From: Agarilytica rhodophyticola
Lineage (GTDB): Bacteria; Pseudomonadota; Gammaproteobacteria; Pseudomonadales; Cellvibrionaceae
Direction: 5' to 3'
Assembly (NCBI RefSeq): GCF_002157225.2
Contig: NZ_CP020038.1
Location: 248,001 to 312,000, forward strand
DNA length: 64,000 bases
A model generated the notes under the pieces. It was not told the DNA's origin. It saw only the letters and a list, made by a program, of their open reading frames with translations, and made no database searches. Made by a program: the position numbers and the translations under genes. Shown piece by piece: positions 27,713 through 36,370 of this stretch. Positions within the stretch are counted from its first letter, which is position 1; every line of letters begins with the position of its first letter.

Positions 27713-27746
27713 AAATAGATGAAGTAGATAAATAGATGAAGTAGAT
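27713..27746 (+). repeat. perfect 17-bp tandem duplication
   Basis: AAATAGATGAAGTAGAT occurs twice without a gap in the leader of the S41 protease gene. This looks like a slippage product. No function is apparent. Confidence 0.8.
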
Positions 27747-27857
27747 AAGGAGAAAAGCTAGAGCTAATGAGCTTTTTAAACCTAGCGCACTATTGTGGAA
27801 GTATTTGAATGTAATACACCGATACCATGGAAAGATATATCAAGAGGTAGTTAATTC

Positions 27858-29495
27858 ATGAACACAACAGCATTACTAAAAACCGTTGCAAGTTTTAGCA
27901 TTACGACATTTCTTGTTGCTTGCGGTGGCAGTAGTAATAATAATACCGATGGTAGCTTAATCGATGGACGGCCTTCGGGCTCTTCTCCTTCTGCCCCTAA
28001 CGACAATTTAACGTTTCAAGCCGGCACCTTTGTCAATAGCGACACGTTCAAGAATCAATGTGAGAGTCCTCGTACAGGCCCGGATCGGTTTAACAATAAT
28101 CAACCTTTTCCTGATGTCCAAGGTTCAGTTGCTGCAGAAAACTTTTATTTGCGCTCTTGGACTAATGAATTGTATCTTTGGTACGATGAAGTTGAGGATC
28201 AAGATCCTAATTTATTTAGCACTGCCGACTACTTTGAATTACTAAAAACTAATGAACTGACGCCTGCTCAGCGGCCTAAAGATAATTTCCACTTTTCAGA
28301 AAACACTGAACAATATCTTACGCGAACTACTGCCGGTGTCACTTTTGGCTACGGCATGAGCCTAAGATCTACTAGCAACTCGCCACCCCGTGAATTTAGA
28401 GTGATAGATGTTATACCAAATTCACCTGCTGCAACAGCAGGTATCCAGCGAGGTATGTTGATCACTGCGATTGATGGGGAGGACTTTATTAACGGCGGTA
28501 ATCTAGATGTACTCAATGCTGGCCTTAGTCCCAGAGCAGTGGGTGAATCCCATGTTTTCTCTATGCAAAGGTTTGGTGAAACTACTAGTACAAATTTTAC
28601 TATGTCCTCGGCAAATGTGGTTTCGACCCCGGTAAAAGATACCAGAGTGGTGAGCACTCCTACGGGTGATGTGGGCTATATACATTTTAATGCGCACACC
28701 AGACCTTCAGAAGCAGCATTAGTTAATGCTTTTGAGCAGTTAGAGGCAGAAGGTGTGAATGATCTTGTGCTTGATTTACGTTACAACGGCGGTGGCTTGC
28801 TGGCTGTTGCCGGAGAAGCGGGCTACATGATTGCCGGTGCCGCAGCCACTGGTGGTGAAACTTTCTATCAATTAGTGTTTAATGATAAACATACCGAGCG
28901 TGACCCAGTTACAGGAAACCCTCTAACACCTACTCCGTTTTTTAGTCGCAGTTTGGGTTTCTCTGACGCATTGCCGGCAAATCGCCAGTTACCGACGCTC
29001 AATTTAAACCGCGTGTATATACTTTCCACCGAGCGCACTTGTTCTGCGAGTGAGGCCATTATTAATGGCTTGCGAGGTATTGATATTGAAGTAGTTCTAA
29101 TTGGTGGCACTACCTGTGGTAAGCCTTATGGTTTTTACCCTCAAGATAATTGTGGTACCACTTACTTCACTGTTCAGTTCTCGGGAGCCAATGCTAAAGG
29201 CTTTGGCGAATACCCTGATGGCTTTTCACCTTCTAATATGCCAAATCCGAGAGGTGTCACTGTTAATGGATGTTGGGTGGAAGATGATTTAAGCCGCTTA
29301 CTTGGCGATCCTGAAGAAGGGATGTTTGCCGCTGCTCTTAGCCACCGCGCTACCGGAGGTCAGTGTCCACCCATCCCTCAGCAAAATTCTAAGCCTTCAG
29401 TGGCTTCGGGCTTGCAAAAAACTCGCGGTGGCCAAGATATCTTTTTGACGGAGTATCCTGAATTAAATAACACTATCATGCTGCCTCCACAATAA
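27858..29495 (+). CDS. S41 family C-terminal processing peptidase, lipoprotein
   Basis: Periplasmic serine protease of the tail-specific (CtpA/Prc-like) family, 545 aa. A lipoprotein signal ends at Cys22 (FLVAC), followed by a Ser/Asn linker. The N-terminal region of S41 (about 85-160) precedes a PDZ-like domain (about 160-250, with VIDVIPNSPAATAGIQRGML). The catalytic domain has VLDLRYNGGGL (304-314). The Ser/Lys dyad is best placed at Ser396 in TCSASEA and Lys422 in CGKPYGF, one residue further apart than in Prc. Additional Cys (395, 420, 432) could pair. The C-terminal ~100 residues are less conserved. It ends at a hairpin shared with the convergent beta-barrel gene. Confidence 0.88.
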   Translation: MNTTALLKTVASFSITTFLVACGGSSNNNTDGSLIDGRPSGSSPSAPNDNLTFQAGTFVNSDTFKNQCESPRTGPDRFNNNQPFPDVQGSVAAENFYLRSWTNELYLWYDEVEDQDPNLFSTADYFELLKTNELTPAQRPKDNFHFSENTEQYLTRTTAGVTFGYGMSLRSTSNSPPREFRVIDVIPNSPAATAGIQRGMLITAIDGEDFINGGNLDVLNAGLSPRAVGESHVFSMQRFGETTSTNFTMSSANVVSTPVKDTRVVSTPTGDVGYIHFNAHTRPSEAALVNAFEQLEAEGVNDLVLDLRYNGGGLLAVAGEAGYMIAGAAATGGETFYQLVFNDKHTERDPVTGNPLTPTPFFSRSLGFSDALPANRQLPTLNLNRVYILSTERTCSASEAIINGLRGIDIEVVLIGGTTCGKPYGFYPQDNCGTTYFTVQFSGANAKGFGEYPDGFSPSNMPNPRGVTVNGCWVEDDLSRLLGDPEEGMFAAALSHRATGGQCPPIPQQNSKPSVASGLQKTRGGQDIFLTEYPELNNTIMLPPQ

Positions 29496-29510
29496 ATGTA
29501 ATGCTGCTAA

Positions 29511-29539
29511 GGTTCTCGGTAATTTTATTGCCGAGAACC
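29511..29539. terminator. bidirectional stem-loop between convergent genes
   Basis: A perfect 9-bp stem (GGTTCTCGG / CCGAGAACC) with an 11-base AT-rich loop lies between the S41 protease gene (ends 29495) and the minus-strand beta-barrel gene (ends 29591). Tails are only moderately T-rich. Confidence 0.5.
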
Positions 29540-29590
29540 GTGCTTATTCAGCTGCCTTTCAGTCAATGCTACATAACTACTGCTAACTTA

Positions 29591-30127
29591 TTAAAATTTA
29601 AAGTAGCCTCCGACATTTAAAGCATTAGCTTCTACATCTATAAAGAAATCATCGTACTCACCACTTGGATATTCAATATACTCAATAGTGAAAACAATTC
29701 TTTGGGTAATATCAAACGCTGCGCCGACGCCAAACATTATGCCACTAGCAGCTGAAGCATCACCATCACTATCATCATATTTAACCTTTGCAAGGCCTAG
29801 TTTGCCATAGATATTAAAGGTATCTGCAATAGTTGGAAATATGCCTACGGCTGTAATGCCAACAACGGATTTCAGTTCAAAATCAAAACCATCGCTTACT
29901 ACCTTGTCGTCTATAACTCCCGTACCGACAAAGCCTTCAATAGCAAAACTTTGATTAAACCTGTGGCCGGCAATAATGTTTACTCCACCAGGTTCTCGAT
30001 CTTCTCTGAAGTCTCCAAAGTCGAGTTCAACATCGGCTATGGAATATGTTAAGCCTGTATACCATCCTTCAGCATGAATGAATGCAGAAAATAACAAAGT
30101 AATTACTGCTACTACTACTTTTTTCAT
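29591..30127 (-). CDS. small outer-membrane beta-barrel protein, porin-like
   Basis: A 178-aa outer-membrane protein of the eight-strand OmpA/OmpX-like kind. I chose the ATG at 30127, with GGAG eight bases upstream; the product then starts with a clean signal peptide (MKKVVVAVITLLFSAFIHA). The mature chain alternates short beta strands with acidic turns (WYTGLTYSIADVELDFGDF, NIIAGHRFNQSFAIEGFVG, TFNIYGKLGLAKVKYDDSDG) and ends in GGYFKF, with the terminal Phe required for outer-membrane insertion. Function is unknown. Loops are rich in Asp. The preceding 460 bp have no gene. Confidence 0.82.
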   Translation of the reverse strand: MKKVVVAVITLLFSAFIHAEGWYTGLTYSIADVELDFGDFREDREPGGVNIIAGHRFNQSFAIEGFVGTGVIDDKVVSDGFDFELKSVVGITAVGIFPTIADTFNIYGKLGLAKVKYDDSDGDASAASGIMFGVGAAFDITQRIVFTIEYIEYPSGEYDDFFIDVEANALNVGGYFKF

Positions 30128-30589
30128 TTGAATATCTCCGAAAAGCACGCTCTTGAAAATATTTTAAAATTAGAGCGGTAGGTAACAAGGCACATTTTTA
30201 TAATTGTAATGTGTTTATTAGTTTTTCATATTTTTTTTGGAATTAATAATCTTTTGTCCAATCTTTAAAAAGGTGATTGCTATTTGAACAATTTATCGTG
30301 ATCTCCACTTGCTTGAGAGTTATTTTTATCAGTGTCATTAGAGCGTAGTTTTATATCATCTCATTAGTATCACGTTGATAATTCACAGGCTGAGCCTTTG
30401 TCGCTAAAATCTATATCTACCTAAAGAAATATACCCATGATCAGCACTTTCATTGGTGACATAAGCCTTTACTTTATCTAAGTGGCGCCTCAAATATTAG
30501 CTGATACATGAAAAAAATAATATCTTTGACCAAGGAATTGTTCTCCTATAACGTCTAAGGGATAAACGTTTATAAGATCGAACCCATAT
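30128..30589. other. divergent intergenic region before the ECF sigma gene
   Basis: About 460 bp, AT-rich, between the minus-strand beta-barrel gene and the plus-strand sigma factor. It should contain both promoters. A sigma-like GGAAT..GTCTAA pair at about 30534-30558 has the wrong spacing. No gene or RNA is evident. Confidence 0.4.
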
Positions 30590-31132
30590 ATGGACGAATC
30601 AACGCTGATAAAAGCCGCTCAGGCTGGCGATCGTAGCGCTTTTGAGCAGTTGCTTGAAAGCCGCTACGACAGTATCTATCGCTTTGCTATTAAATGGTCT
30701 GGTAACCCTACGGATGCAGAAGATATTGCTCAACAAGCTTGTGTCAAACTCGCTGGGGGCATCAAGCAATTTAATTTTGAGTCAAGTTTTTCTACTTGGC
30801 TATATCGGCTCGTTATTAACTGTGCGAAGGATTGGCAAAGACAGCAGCGCAAGCACAGTGAAAACGAGGAGTTAGATATACAGTTAGCAGCCAATGATAG
30901 TGGCACGCAAGATAAAAGTGATGTGCCAATTTACTTGCGTCAGGTACTGCAGTGGGTGGAACAGCTGGGTGAAGAGTTTAAGGAAACACTTGTACTTGTT
31001 TTTGGTGAAGGTCTATCTCACGGTGAAGCAGCAGCAGTACTCGAAGTAAAAGAAAGCACCATCTCTTGGCGTATTCATAATGTCAGAAAAAAACTTAGCC
31101 TTCTCGAAGATGAAGAAGGAAGCGTACGATGA
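30590..31132 (+). CDS. ECF sigma factor (RpoE-like)
   Basis: Extracytoplasmic-function sigma factor of 180 aa. Region 2 has SIYRFAIKWSGNPTDAEDIAQ and FSTWLYRLVINCAKDWQRQQ, and region 4 has LVFGEGLSHGEAAAVLEVKE followed by STISWRIHNVRKKL. Together these are the usual ECF pattern. The TGA overlaps the ATG of the next gene by four bases (ATGA), so the two products are translationally coupled. The neighbour is a membrane VWA protein in the position normally held by an anti-sigma factor. No strong ribosome site precedes the ATG at 30590. Confidence 0.9.
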   Translation: MDESTLIKAAQAGDRSAFEQLLESRYDSIYRFAIKWSGNPTDAEDIAQQACVKLAGGIKQFNFESSFSTWLYRLVINCAKDWQRQQRKHSENEELDIQLAANDSGTQDKSDVPIYLRQVLQWVEQLGEEFKETLVLVFGEGLSHGEAAAVLEVKESTISWRIHNVRKKLSLLEDEEGSVR

Positions 31133-33261
31133 AAAACAGTGATTTAGATAATCTATTTGAAAAAGCAGACGAAAGTGTGATTAGTCCGGCAGCTAAACGT
31201 CGAGCAATGAATGCGGCGATGGCAGAATTTGATAAAAATAATGCGGTATCACACTATGCAAATATCGTCGATGACAAAAAAAATATTTCTTGGCTCCAAG
31301 GATTTCTCAACCTACTGCGTCCAAGTGAATATAAGAATTCACTCAGTAGGAAAAATGACATGAACAAAAGAAATAACACATGGTTATATGGATCTGTAGC
31401 GACCGCTTCAGTAGTAGTTTTTGCTGGGTTTATTGGCTCGCGTACTATAGATCATGCCCTGCATCCAAATAATCTTTCTGTGCCAGATGCTCCTGTACAA
31501 GTAACAATTAACGATGAAGATAAAAACCTTTCTAACAAGTCCCTTGCTGAAAACCTACTTCGTAAACAGGATGAAGAAATAGTTATCGATTCTAGTGATG
31601 ATAGCAGCTTAGAAGAAGCTGAAGTACTTTCTGGAGATATAAGCCAGGAAATTGCTGCCGTCAGTTCTTCTGAGATTAGGCCTAGATTACAAAGCTTTAC
31701 TGGGCAAATGAAAAAAGAGCGAAGCTCCTTGCCCAAATCTGAATTAGCCATGCAACCACATATCACACAAGGCATAGTACCAAGAAGTAAATTAACAGTA
31801 CCTAATGATTATGAACCACAACCGCCACGTTCGGTGGAAGGTAACCGTGAGCGTTTTGAGAAAAAAGAAATCAATCCCGTAAAACAAACCAGTGAAGAGC
31901 CCGTTTCGACTTTTTCTATTGATGTGGATACGTCTTCTTATAGTTTTGTTAGGCGAAAATTGAACCGTGGTGTTTTGCCTGAAAAAAATGCTGTGCGGCC
32001 AGAGGAAATGCTGAATTACTTTGATTATGCTTATCCTACAACCCAGAGTAAATCCAAGCCTTTTGCTACGCATGTCATAGTCGGAGATGCGCCTTGGAAC
32101 GCTAACAATAAGCTATTGCATATTGGTATCAAAGGACACGAAATTAGTGAGCAACGAAAATCAAATATTGTTTTTCTTTTAGATGTTTCGGGCTCTATGG
32201 CAAGTGAAGATAAATTACCTCTTGTTAAACAGTCTATGAGTTTATTGCTGGATCAACTCAACCAAGACGATACGGTAGCCATTGTTGTTTATGCCGGGTC
32301 TTCAGGTACTGTTCTTGAGCCGACTAAAGTAAAAGAAAAACAAAAGATTATCCAGGCCTTTAATCGCTTACGTGCAGGTGGTTCTACTGCTGGCGCTGCC
32401 GGTATTGAACTTGCCTATCAGCTTGCTGAACAAAACTTCAATAAAGATGCCGTAAATCGAATTATATTGGCCACCGATGGTGATTTTAATGTGGGTATCC
32501 ATGAACCAAATCGGCTGAAAGAGTTTGTCGAGCGTAAAAGAGAAAAAGGTATTTATCTATCAGTGCTTGGTTTTGGTGAAGGTAATTATAACGATCATAT
32601 GATGCAATCCCTTGCGCAAAATGGTAATGGTGTTGCAGCTTACATCGACACGTTAAGTGAAGCTCAAAAAGTTTTAGTTCATGAAGCAACCTCTTCATTA
32701 TTTCCAATCGCACAAGATGTAAAAATTCAAGTGGAATTTAATCCAGCTACTGTCGCTGAATATCGTCTGATAGGTTACGAAACTAGAGCATTAAAACGGG
32801 AGGACTTTAATAATGACAAAGTTGATGCCGGCGATATAGGTGCAGGACATACAGTAACCGCTATCTATGAAATTACACCAAAAGGCTCTAAGTCTACGCT
32901 TATCGATGAAAGTCGCTATGCTGAAAAGTCAGGTGAAAAAAATAATAAAAGTAATGAATATGCCCTATTAAAATTACGTTATAAATTGCCAGGAGAGAAA
33001 CAATCAAAGCTTATCGAGCACATTATCGAAAATAAAAATACTATTAATGAGAATGGTAACTCCTGGCAGCAGCGAGAGTTCCAATTCTCTTCTGCTGTAG
33101 CAGGCTTCGCGCAATTGCTCAAAGGTGGAAAATACACTAAACAATGGAGTTATGATGACATTATTAATAATGCATTAAAATCTCGCGGTGATGATCCCTA
33201 CGGTTATAGAAACGAATTTGTACAGCTTGTAAGAAAAGCTAAAATAGCAAAAGAGTTATAA
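31129..33261 (+). CDS. YfbK-like VWA-domain protein, possible anti-sigma partner
   Basis: A 710-aa membrane-anchored protein. The first 85 residues are hydrophilic and contain a helical ISPAAKRRAMNAAMAEF segment, as in cytoplasmic anti-sigma regions. One membrane segment (about 85-103) follows, then a charged linker, then the YfbK-type N-domain (VSTFSIDVDTSSYSFVRRKL), and a von Willebrand A domain with the MIDAS motif DVSGS (about residue 352). The C-terminal ~150 residues are like DUF3520. The start overlaps the ECF sigma gene (ATGA). Single-pass topology places the VWA part outside. The role as anti-sigma is inferred from position and the cytoplasmic tail. Confidence 0.86.
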   Translation: MKNSDLDNLFEKADESVISPAAKRRAMNAAMAEFDKNNAVSHYANIVDDKKNISWLQGFLNLLRPSEYKNSLSRKNDMNKRNNTWLYGSVATASVVVFAGFIGSRTIDHALHPNNLSVPDAPVQVTINDEDKNLSNKSLAENLLRKQDEEIVIDSSDDSSLEEAEVLSGDISQEIAAVSSSEIRPRLQSFTGQMKKERSSLPKSELAMQPHITQGIVPRSKLTVPNDYEPQPPRSVEGNRERFEKKEINPVKQTSEEPVSTFSIDVDTSSYSFVRRKLNRGVLPEKNAVRPEEMLNYFDYAYPTTQSKSKPFATHVIVGDAPWNANNKLLHIGIKGHEISEQRKSNIVFLLDVSGSMASEDKLPLVKQSMSLLLDQLNQDDTVAIVVYAGSSGTVLEPTKVKEKQKIIQAFNRLRAGGSTAGAAGIELAYQLAEQNFNKDAVNRIILATDGDFNVGIHEPNRLKEFVERKREKGIYLSVLGFGEGNYNDHMMQSLAQNGNGVAAYIDTLSEAQKVLVHEATSSLFPIAQDVKIQVEFNPATVAEYRLIGYETRALKREDFNNDKVDAGDIGAGHTVTAIYEITPKGSKSTLIDESRYAEKSGEKNNKSNEYALLKLRYKLPGEKQSKLIEHIIENKNTINENGNSWQQREFQFSSAVAGFAQLLKGGKYTKQWSYDDIINNALKSRGDDPYGYRNEFVQLVRKAKIAKEL

Positions 33262-33348
33262 TACTAGATGGTTGAGTGATAGACTAAATGTAACAGTTTA
33301 GTTTACTGCTTTTATAAGAAATAATTAAATCTCAGATTTTAATGCACT

Positions 33349-34464
33349 ATGCAGCCAGATGATTCACAAAAAGCAGATGCTTACTATAACCAAGCAGTAG
33401 AATATTTAAATAGCAATAATATTGACAGTGCCATTAAAAAACTTGAATTAGTTGTGTCTTTAACTCCTAATAATTTTGATGCACTTGCTGATCTGGGTAA
33501 CTTACTCAATCAAAAAGAGCGTTATGTAGAAGCGGAAACTATATTACTTAAAGCCTGTAATATAGATAATTCTGATGCTAGTGTGCATTACTGTTTGGGC
33601 AAAGCATTGAAGTATCAAAATAGAATAGAAAAAGCCATTGAGCATTATAAAATATGTTGTGAATTGGAAGAGCATGATGTTTATCTTATGGACATTGCTT
33701 ATGCACAGATAACAGCTTTATATCGTCAGACCAATTGTAAAAAGGAAGCAAAAGCTTATTATCAAAAGTGGGCTAAAGCAGTAACCAATAATCCTGTTCC
33801 TAGAGTCTTCTTGGATATTTTAGGAAAAAGAATAACGGATCAACTTCCAGTAGGTTTTGTCCGCCAAGAATTTGATTATTTTGCAGAAACTTTTGATCGC
33901 ACACTAGAAAGAATACACTATATTGGGCCACAGGAAGTATCGAAAATTTTGGCTTCATATATTCCACAAGCTAATAGCAGTTTATCTGTACTCGATCTGG
34001 GATGTGGCACAGGATTGTGTGCATCTATCTTAAAGCCCTATTCTCATTGGTTATGTGGTGTGGATTTATCTGCAAAGATGTTGGAAAAAGCCAAGCTTTT
34101 AAACGTTTATGACGAGTTATTTGAAAGCGATGCGGTTGAATATTTAAAAAAACAAACAACTGCATTTGATCTTATTTCCGTAGCTGACGTATTTCCTTAC
34201 TTTGGCAATATAGAAGAACTATTATCTTCAATAAGCATTGCTCTTAAACGCAATGGAATGCTTATTTTTTCTTTTGAGGAGCTTACTAACAGTCTTAAAA
34301 ATTGGTCTATCAACGATAGTGGACGCTTTCAACATCGTCTAAATTATATTAAGAAGTATCTAAAGAAAAATAAAATTTCAATAATCTCTTGCGAATCAAT
34401 TGGCTATAGGTATGAAGGTGGGCAGCCAATCCCTGGAGTTTTTATTGCTGCGCAAAAAACATAA
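33349..34464 (+). CDS. TPR-containing class I SAM-dependent methyltransferase
   Basis: A cytoplasmic fusion of 371 aa. Residues about 5-130 carry three to four TPR units (KADAYYNQAVEYLNSNNIDS, NFDALADLGNLLNQKERYVE, ASVHYCLGKALKYQNRIEKA). The C-terminal part is a Rossmann methyltransferase with motif I VLDLGCGTGLCASILKPYS, acidic motif GVDLSAKMLEKAKL, and DLISVADVFPYFG after it. This layout, TPRs then methyltransferase, is found in several uncharacterised proteins. The substrate is unknown. It follows the VWA gene by 87 bp and could share its transcript. Confidence 0.87.
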   Translation: MQPDDSQKADAYYNQAVEYLNSNNIDSAIKKLELVVSLTPNNFDALADLGNLLNQKERYVEAETILLKACNIDNSDASVHYCLGKALKYQNRIEKAIEHYKICCELEEHDVYLMDIAYAQITALYRQTNCKKEAKAYYQKWAKAVTNNPVPRVFLDILGKRITDQLPVGFVRQEFDYFAETFDRTLERIHYIGPQEVSKILASYIPQANSSLSVLDLGCGTGLCASILKPYSHWLCGVDLSAKMLEKAKLLNVYDELFESDAVEYLKKQTTAFDLISVADVFPYFGNIEELLSSISIALKRNGMLIFSFEELTNSLKNWSINDSGRFQHRLNYIKKYLKKNKISIISCESIGYRYEGGQPIPGVFIAAQKT

Positions 34465-34490
34465 AATCATTAAATATTTAAGAGGTGACA

Positions 34491-35306
34491 GTGTCAAATT
34501 TGCATATCCGTCCAGCAAAGGTTGAGGACTCTATAATAATCCATAATTTTATTACAGATCTCGCCAAGTATGAAAAAGCCGAGCATGAAGTTCTTGCTTC
34601 AGTTGGCGATATTGAAACCTCTTTATTTAGTGGTAATTCTACTACACAGGCAGTTATTGCCTGTATTGATAATCAGCCCATTGGGTTTGCGGTGTTTTTT
34701 GCTAATTACTCTACTTGGAGAGGGCCTGTTGACACCAATAGAATCACACCTGCTGGTAAGCATTTTTTCGGCTAGCTAGGCAACACAAACGCCGTTTAGT
34801 TATTCTAAACCAGTGCGTGTTAACGACGCTAGGCGGAAAAATGCTACCAGCCCTTGGCAGTTGCTCCTGCACTGCCCTAATACACCACATCCATGTGGCT
34901 ATTCGGGTTTGCACTCAACGGCGCCACTCTGCGTTACTCATCGCTCATTTAAAATAACTAAACTACACTCTTCGCGCCTCGCTTAAAGCGCCTACTGTTG
35001 GTGATTGGCGCCGTTGAGTGCAAACAGGAGTGGTTAAATTAGTGTCAACAGGCCCTAAGTAAACACGGATTATATCTTGAAGATCTTTATGTTTCGCCAG
35101 AATACAGAGGTGTTGGTGCAGGTAAGGCCTTATTAAAACATCTGGCTCAAATTGCCGTATCTAAGGGCTGCGGGCGCTTTGAATGGAGTGTTCTCGATTG
35201 GAATGAGCCTGCTATAGAGTTTTATGAGTCAATCGGTGCCAAACCTCTAAAGGAGTGGATTGGTTATCGATTGTCAGGGCAAACACTTAAAGATTTTGCC
35301 AGCTAG
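34491..35306 (+). pseudogene. GNAT acetyltransferase gene split by a MITE-like insertion
   Basis: The N-terminal piece (from a GTG at 34491 behind AGAGG) reads NLHIRPAKVEDSIIIHNFIT and continues to the strand IGFAVFFANYSTW. It then runs into the inserted element. The C-terminal piece resumes at 35058, in frame with the original, as SKHGLYLEDLYVSPEYRGVG, and includes the acetyl-CoA loop GVGAGKALLK and the final RFEWSVLDWNEPAIEFYES. Joined, the two halves match a diamine-acetyltransferase-like GNAT of about 160 residues. The protein is surely inactive unless the insert is removed. The element lies at 34721-35056. Confidence 0.85.
34721..35056. mobile_element. MITE-like element, 336 bp, inside a GNAT gene
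   Basis: The ends are inverted repeats: AGGGCCTGTTGACAC at 34721-34735 matches its reverse complement at 35042-35056 exactly, and the match extends to 18 of 19 bases. An AG lies on both sides of the insertion, consistent with a 2-bp target duplication if one more base is included at the right end. The interior has no open frame but is full of palindromes: 34907-34926 pairs with 35006-35025 (20 bp arms), and 34751-34775 pairs imperfectly with about 34826-34850. It has no transposase, so it would need one supplied from elsewhere. Confidence 0.82.
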
Positions 35307-35342
35307 CAACTATTTACGCTTCTCTCATCCTCTAATTGATTG

Positions 35343-35370
35343 TTGACAGGAGTACCTGTTGATATATACT
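35343..35370 (+). promoter_or_regulatory. strong promoter of the MarR gene
   Basis: TTGACA at 35343-35348 and TATACT at 35365-35370, separated by 16 bp, closely match the housekeeping consensus. The -10 box overlaps the palindrome at 35368-35383, so binding there would block transcription. Confidence 0.65.
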
Positions 35371-35383
35371 TGATTAATCAAGT
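35368..35383. promoter_or_regulatory. palindromic operator, probably for MarR
   Basis: ACTTGATTAATCAAGT is a perfect 16-bp palindrome 19 bp before the MarR start codon and overlapping the -10 box. MarR dimers bind such sites to repress their own genes. Identity of the binder is inferred. Confidence 0.6.
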
Positions 35384-35402
35384 ATTATTCAGGTATACAT
35401 CA

Positions 35403-35846
35403 ATGACCAAGGAATCCATACAAGACACACAACAATCCAAATACGGCGCGATCACAAAAAGCCTTTGGTTCAATACGGCAATTATCTCTAAGCATTTAGA
35501 CAACAGCTTAGGGGCAATTCACGGTATCGGGCTAACGGAATACATGGTATTACTCCACCTAATGAAGGCGCCAAATCATGCTCTTCGTCGTATAGATATC
35601 GCAGATGCTCTAGCCCGCACTGCTTCAGGTATTACCCGCCTACTCATGCCTATGGAGAAAATTGGCCTTGTTGAAAAAGAGATAAATCAACGAGATGCAA
35701 GAGTTAGTCTTGTTAAAGTAACGCCTGCAGGTGAAGAACTATTTAAAAATGCATCTATTACTGTGGATGCAAAATCGGAAACCTTACTCAAAAACATTGA
35801 TAGTAAAAAGGCCAATACTTTTTTGAATCTACTAAATACCATTTGA
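35403..35846 (+). CDS. MarR family transcriptional regulator
   Basis: Winged-helix DNA-binding repressor of 147 aa. I chose the ATG at 35403 because the longer frame opens with a TTG inside the promoter. The winged helix is seen in GLTEYMVLLHLMKAPNHALR, the recognition helix in RIDIADALARTASGITRLLM, and the wing in EKIGLVEKEINQRDARVSLV. The typical N- and C-terminal dimer helices are present (SLWFNTAIISKHLDNSLGAI; SETLLKNIDSKKANTFLNLL). The gene sits after the broken GNAT gene and before a second TIR-like end. Self-regulation is likely from the palindrome over its promoter. The inducer is unknown. Confidence 0.88.
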   Translation: MTKESIQDTQQSKYGAITKSLWFNTAIISKHLDNSLGAIHGIGLTEYMVLLHLMKAPNHALRRIDIADALARTASGITRLLMPMEKIGLVEKEINQRDARVSLVKVTPAGEELFKNASITVDAKSETLLKNIDSKKANTFLNLLNTI

Positions 35847-35926
35847 TACTGATATATATTTATGGCGATTTGTCTATCACTAATAGTATTATTTTACTAA
35901 ATGATTCGATCTTTGATAAAGATGCT

Positions 35927-35945
35927 AGGGCCTGTTAGCACTAAT
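35927..35945 (+). repeat. second MITE end, decayed
   Basis: AGGGCCTGTTAGCACTAAT matches the right-end repeat of the 34721-35056 element in 17 of 19 bases, with only a GA to AG swap. Its opposite end was not found, so this is probably a remnant. Confidence 0.6.
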
Positions 35946-36001
35946 TATTCTGTTGGCTATCAATGAAAAGTTAATAAAGAATCGAAATACTACACATAAT
36001 T

Positions 36002-36157
36002 TATCGAATCGACCAAAAATTTCAAGAGAGTATCAACAAGTTTTCACATCTGGAAGATCGTAGTCACTTTGGTATTTTTGTGATTGATGTCAAGCGCCTG
36101 AAAAGAATAAATGATCAACATGGCCATGATGATGGCGATAGGATGCTGATCAACGTA
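36002..36157 (+). pseudogene. GGDEF-domain (diguanylate cyclase) remnant
   Basis: A frame without a start codon reads FVIDVKRLKRINDQHGHD followed by DGDRMLI. This is the first half of a GGDEF domain (D..xxFKxxND..GH..GD), which makes cyclic di-GMP. The active GGDEF loop itself is absent; after about residue 50 the frame reads unrelated sequence to a stop near 36233. It lies directly after the MITE remnant and is not functional. Confidence 0.6.
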
Positions 36158-36203
36158 TGTATAAGAAGAAACCGTCGTATTAGTCTTATTATAAGGGTGC
36201 TAA

Positions 36204-36224
36204 GGGTGCGTAGCTATCGCACCC
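36204..36224 (-). terminator. stem-loop, possibly terminating the AraC gene
   Basis: GGGTGCG and CGCACCC form a perfect 7-bp stem around a 7-base loop, about 150 bp past the AraC stop on the minus strand. The T tract is poor, so this is tentative. Confidence 0.35.
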
Positions 36225-36370
36225 AATCAAACTAGCGGACATCGCATTCTCGCGTAGGTCGAACTCTTCCCCAAACAATCCTTTGCTATTGAGAAAGATC
36301 AAATGGGCAGAATTTACAGTCGCTTGTTCCGTATTGTGAGCCGTGAGTGTCGGAACAATAATGCCGTGGA

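Noticed and set aside
30534-30558. ECF-type promoter-like GGAAT and GTCTAA pair before the sigma gene at 30590
   Set aside because: The gap of about 14 bases is shorter than the 16-17 expected, so autoregulation from this site is not supported.
35340-35402. Upstream TTG start for the MarR gene
   Set aside because: It falls on the -35 region and across the palindromic operator. The ATG at 35403 fits the family start.
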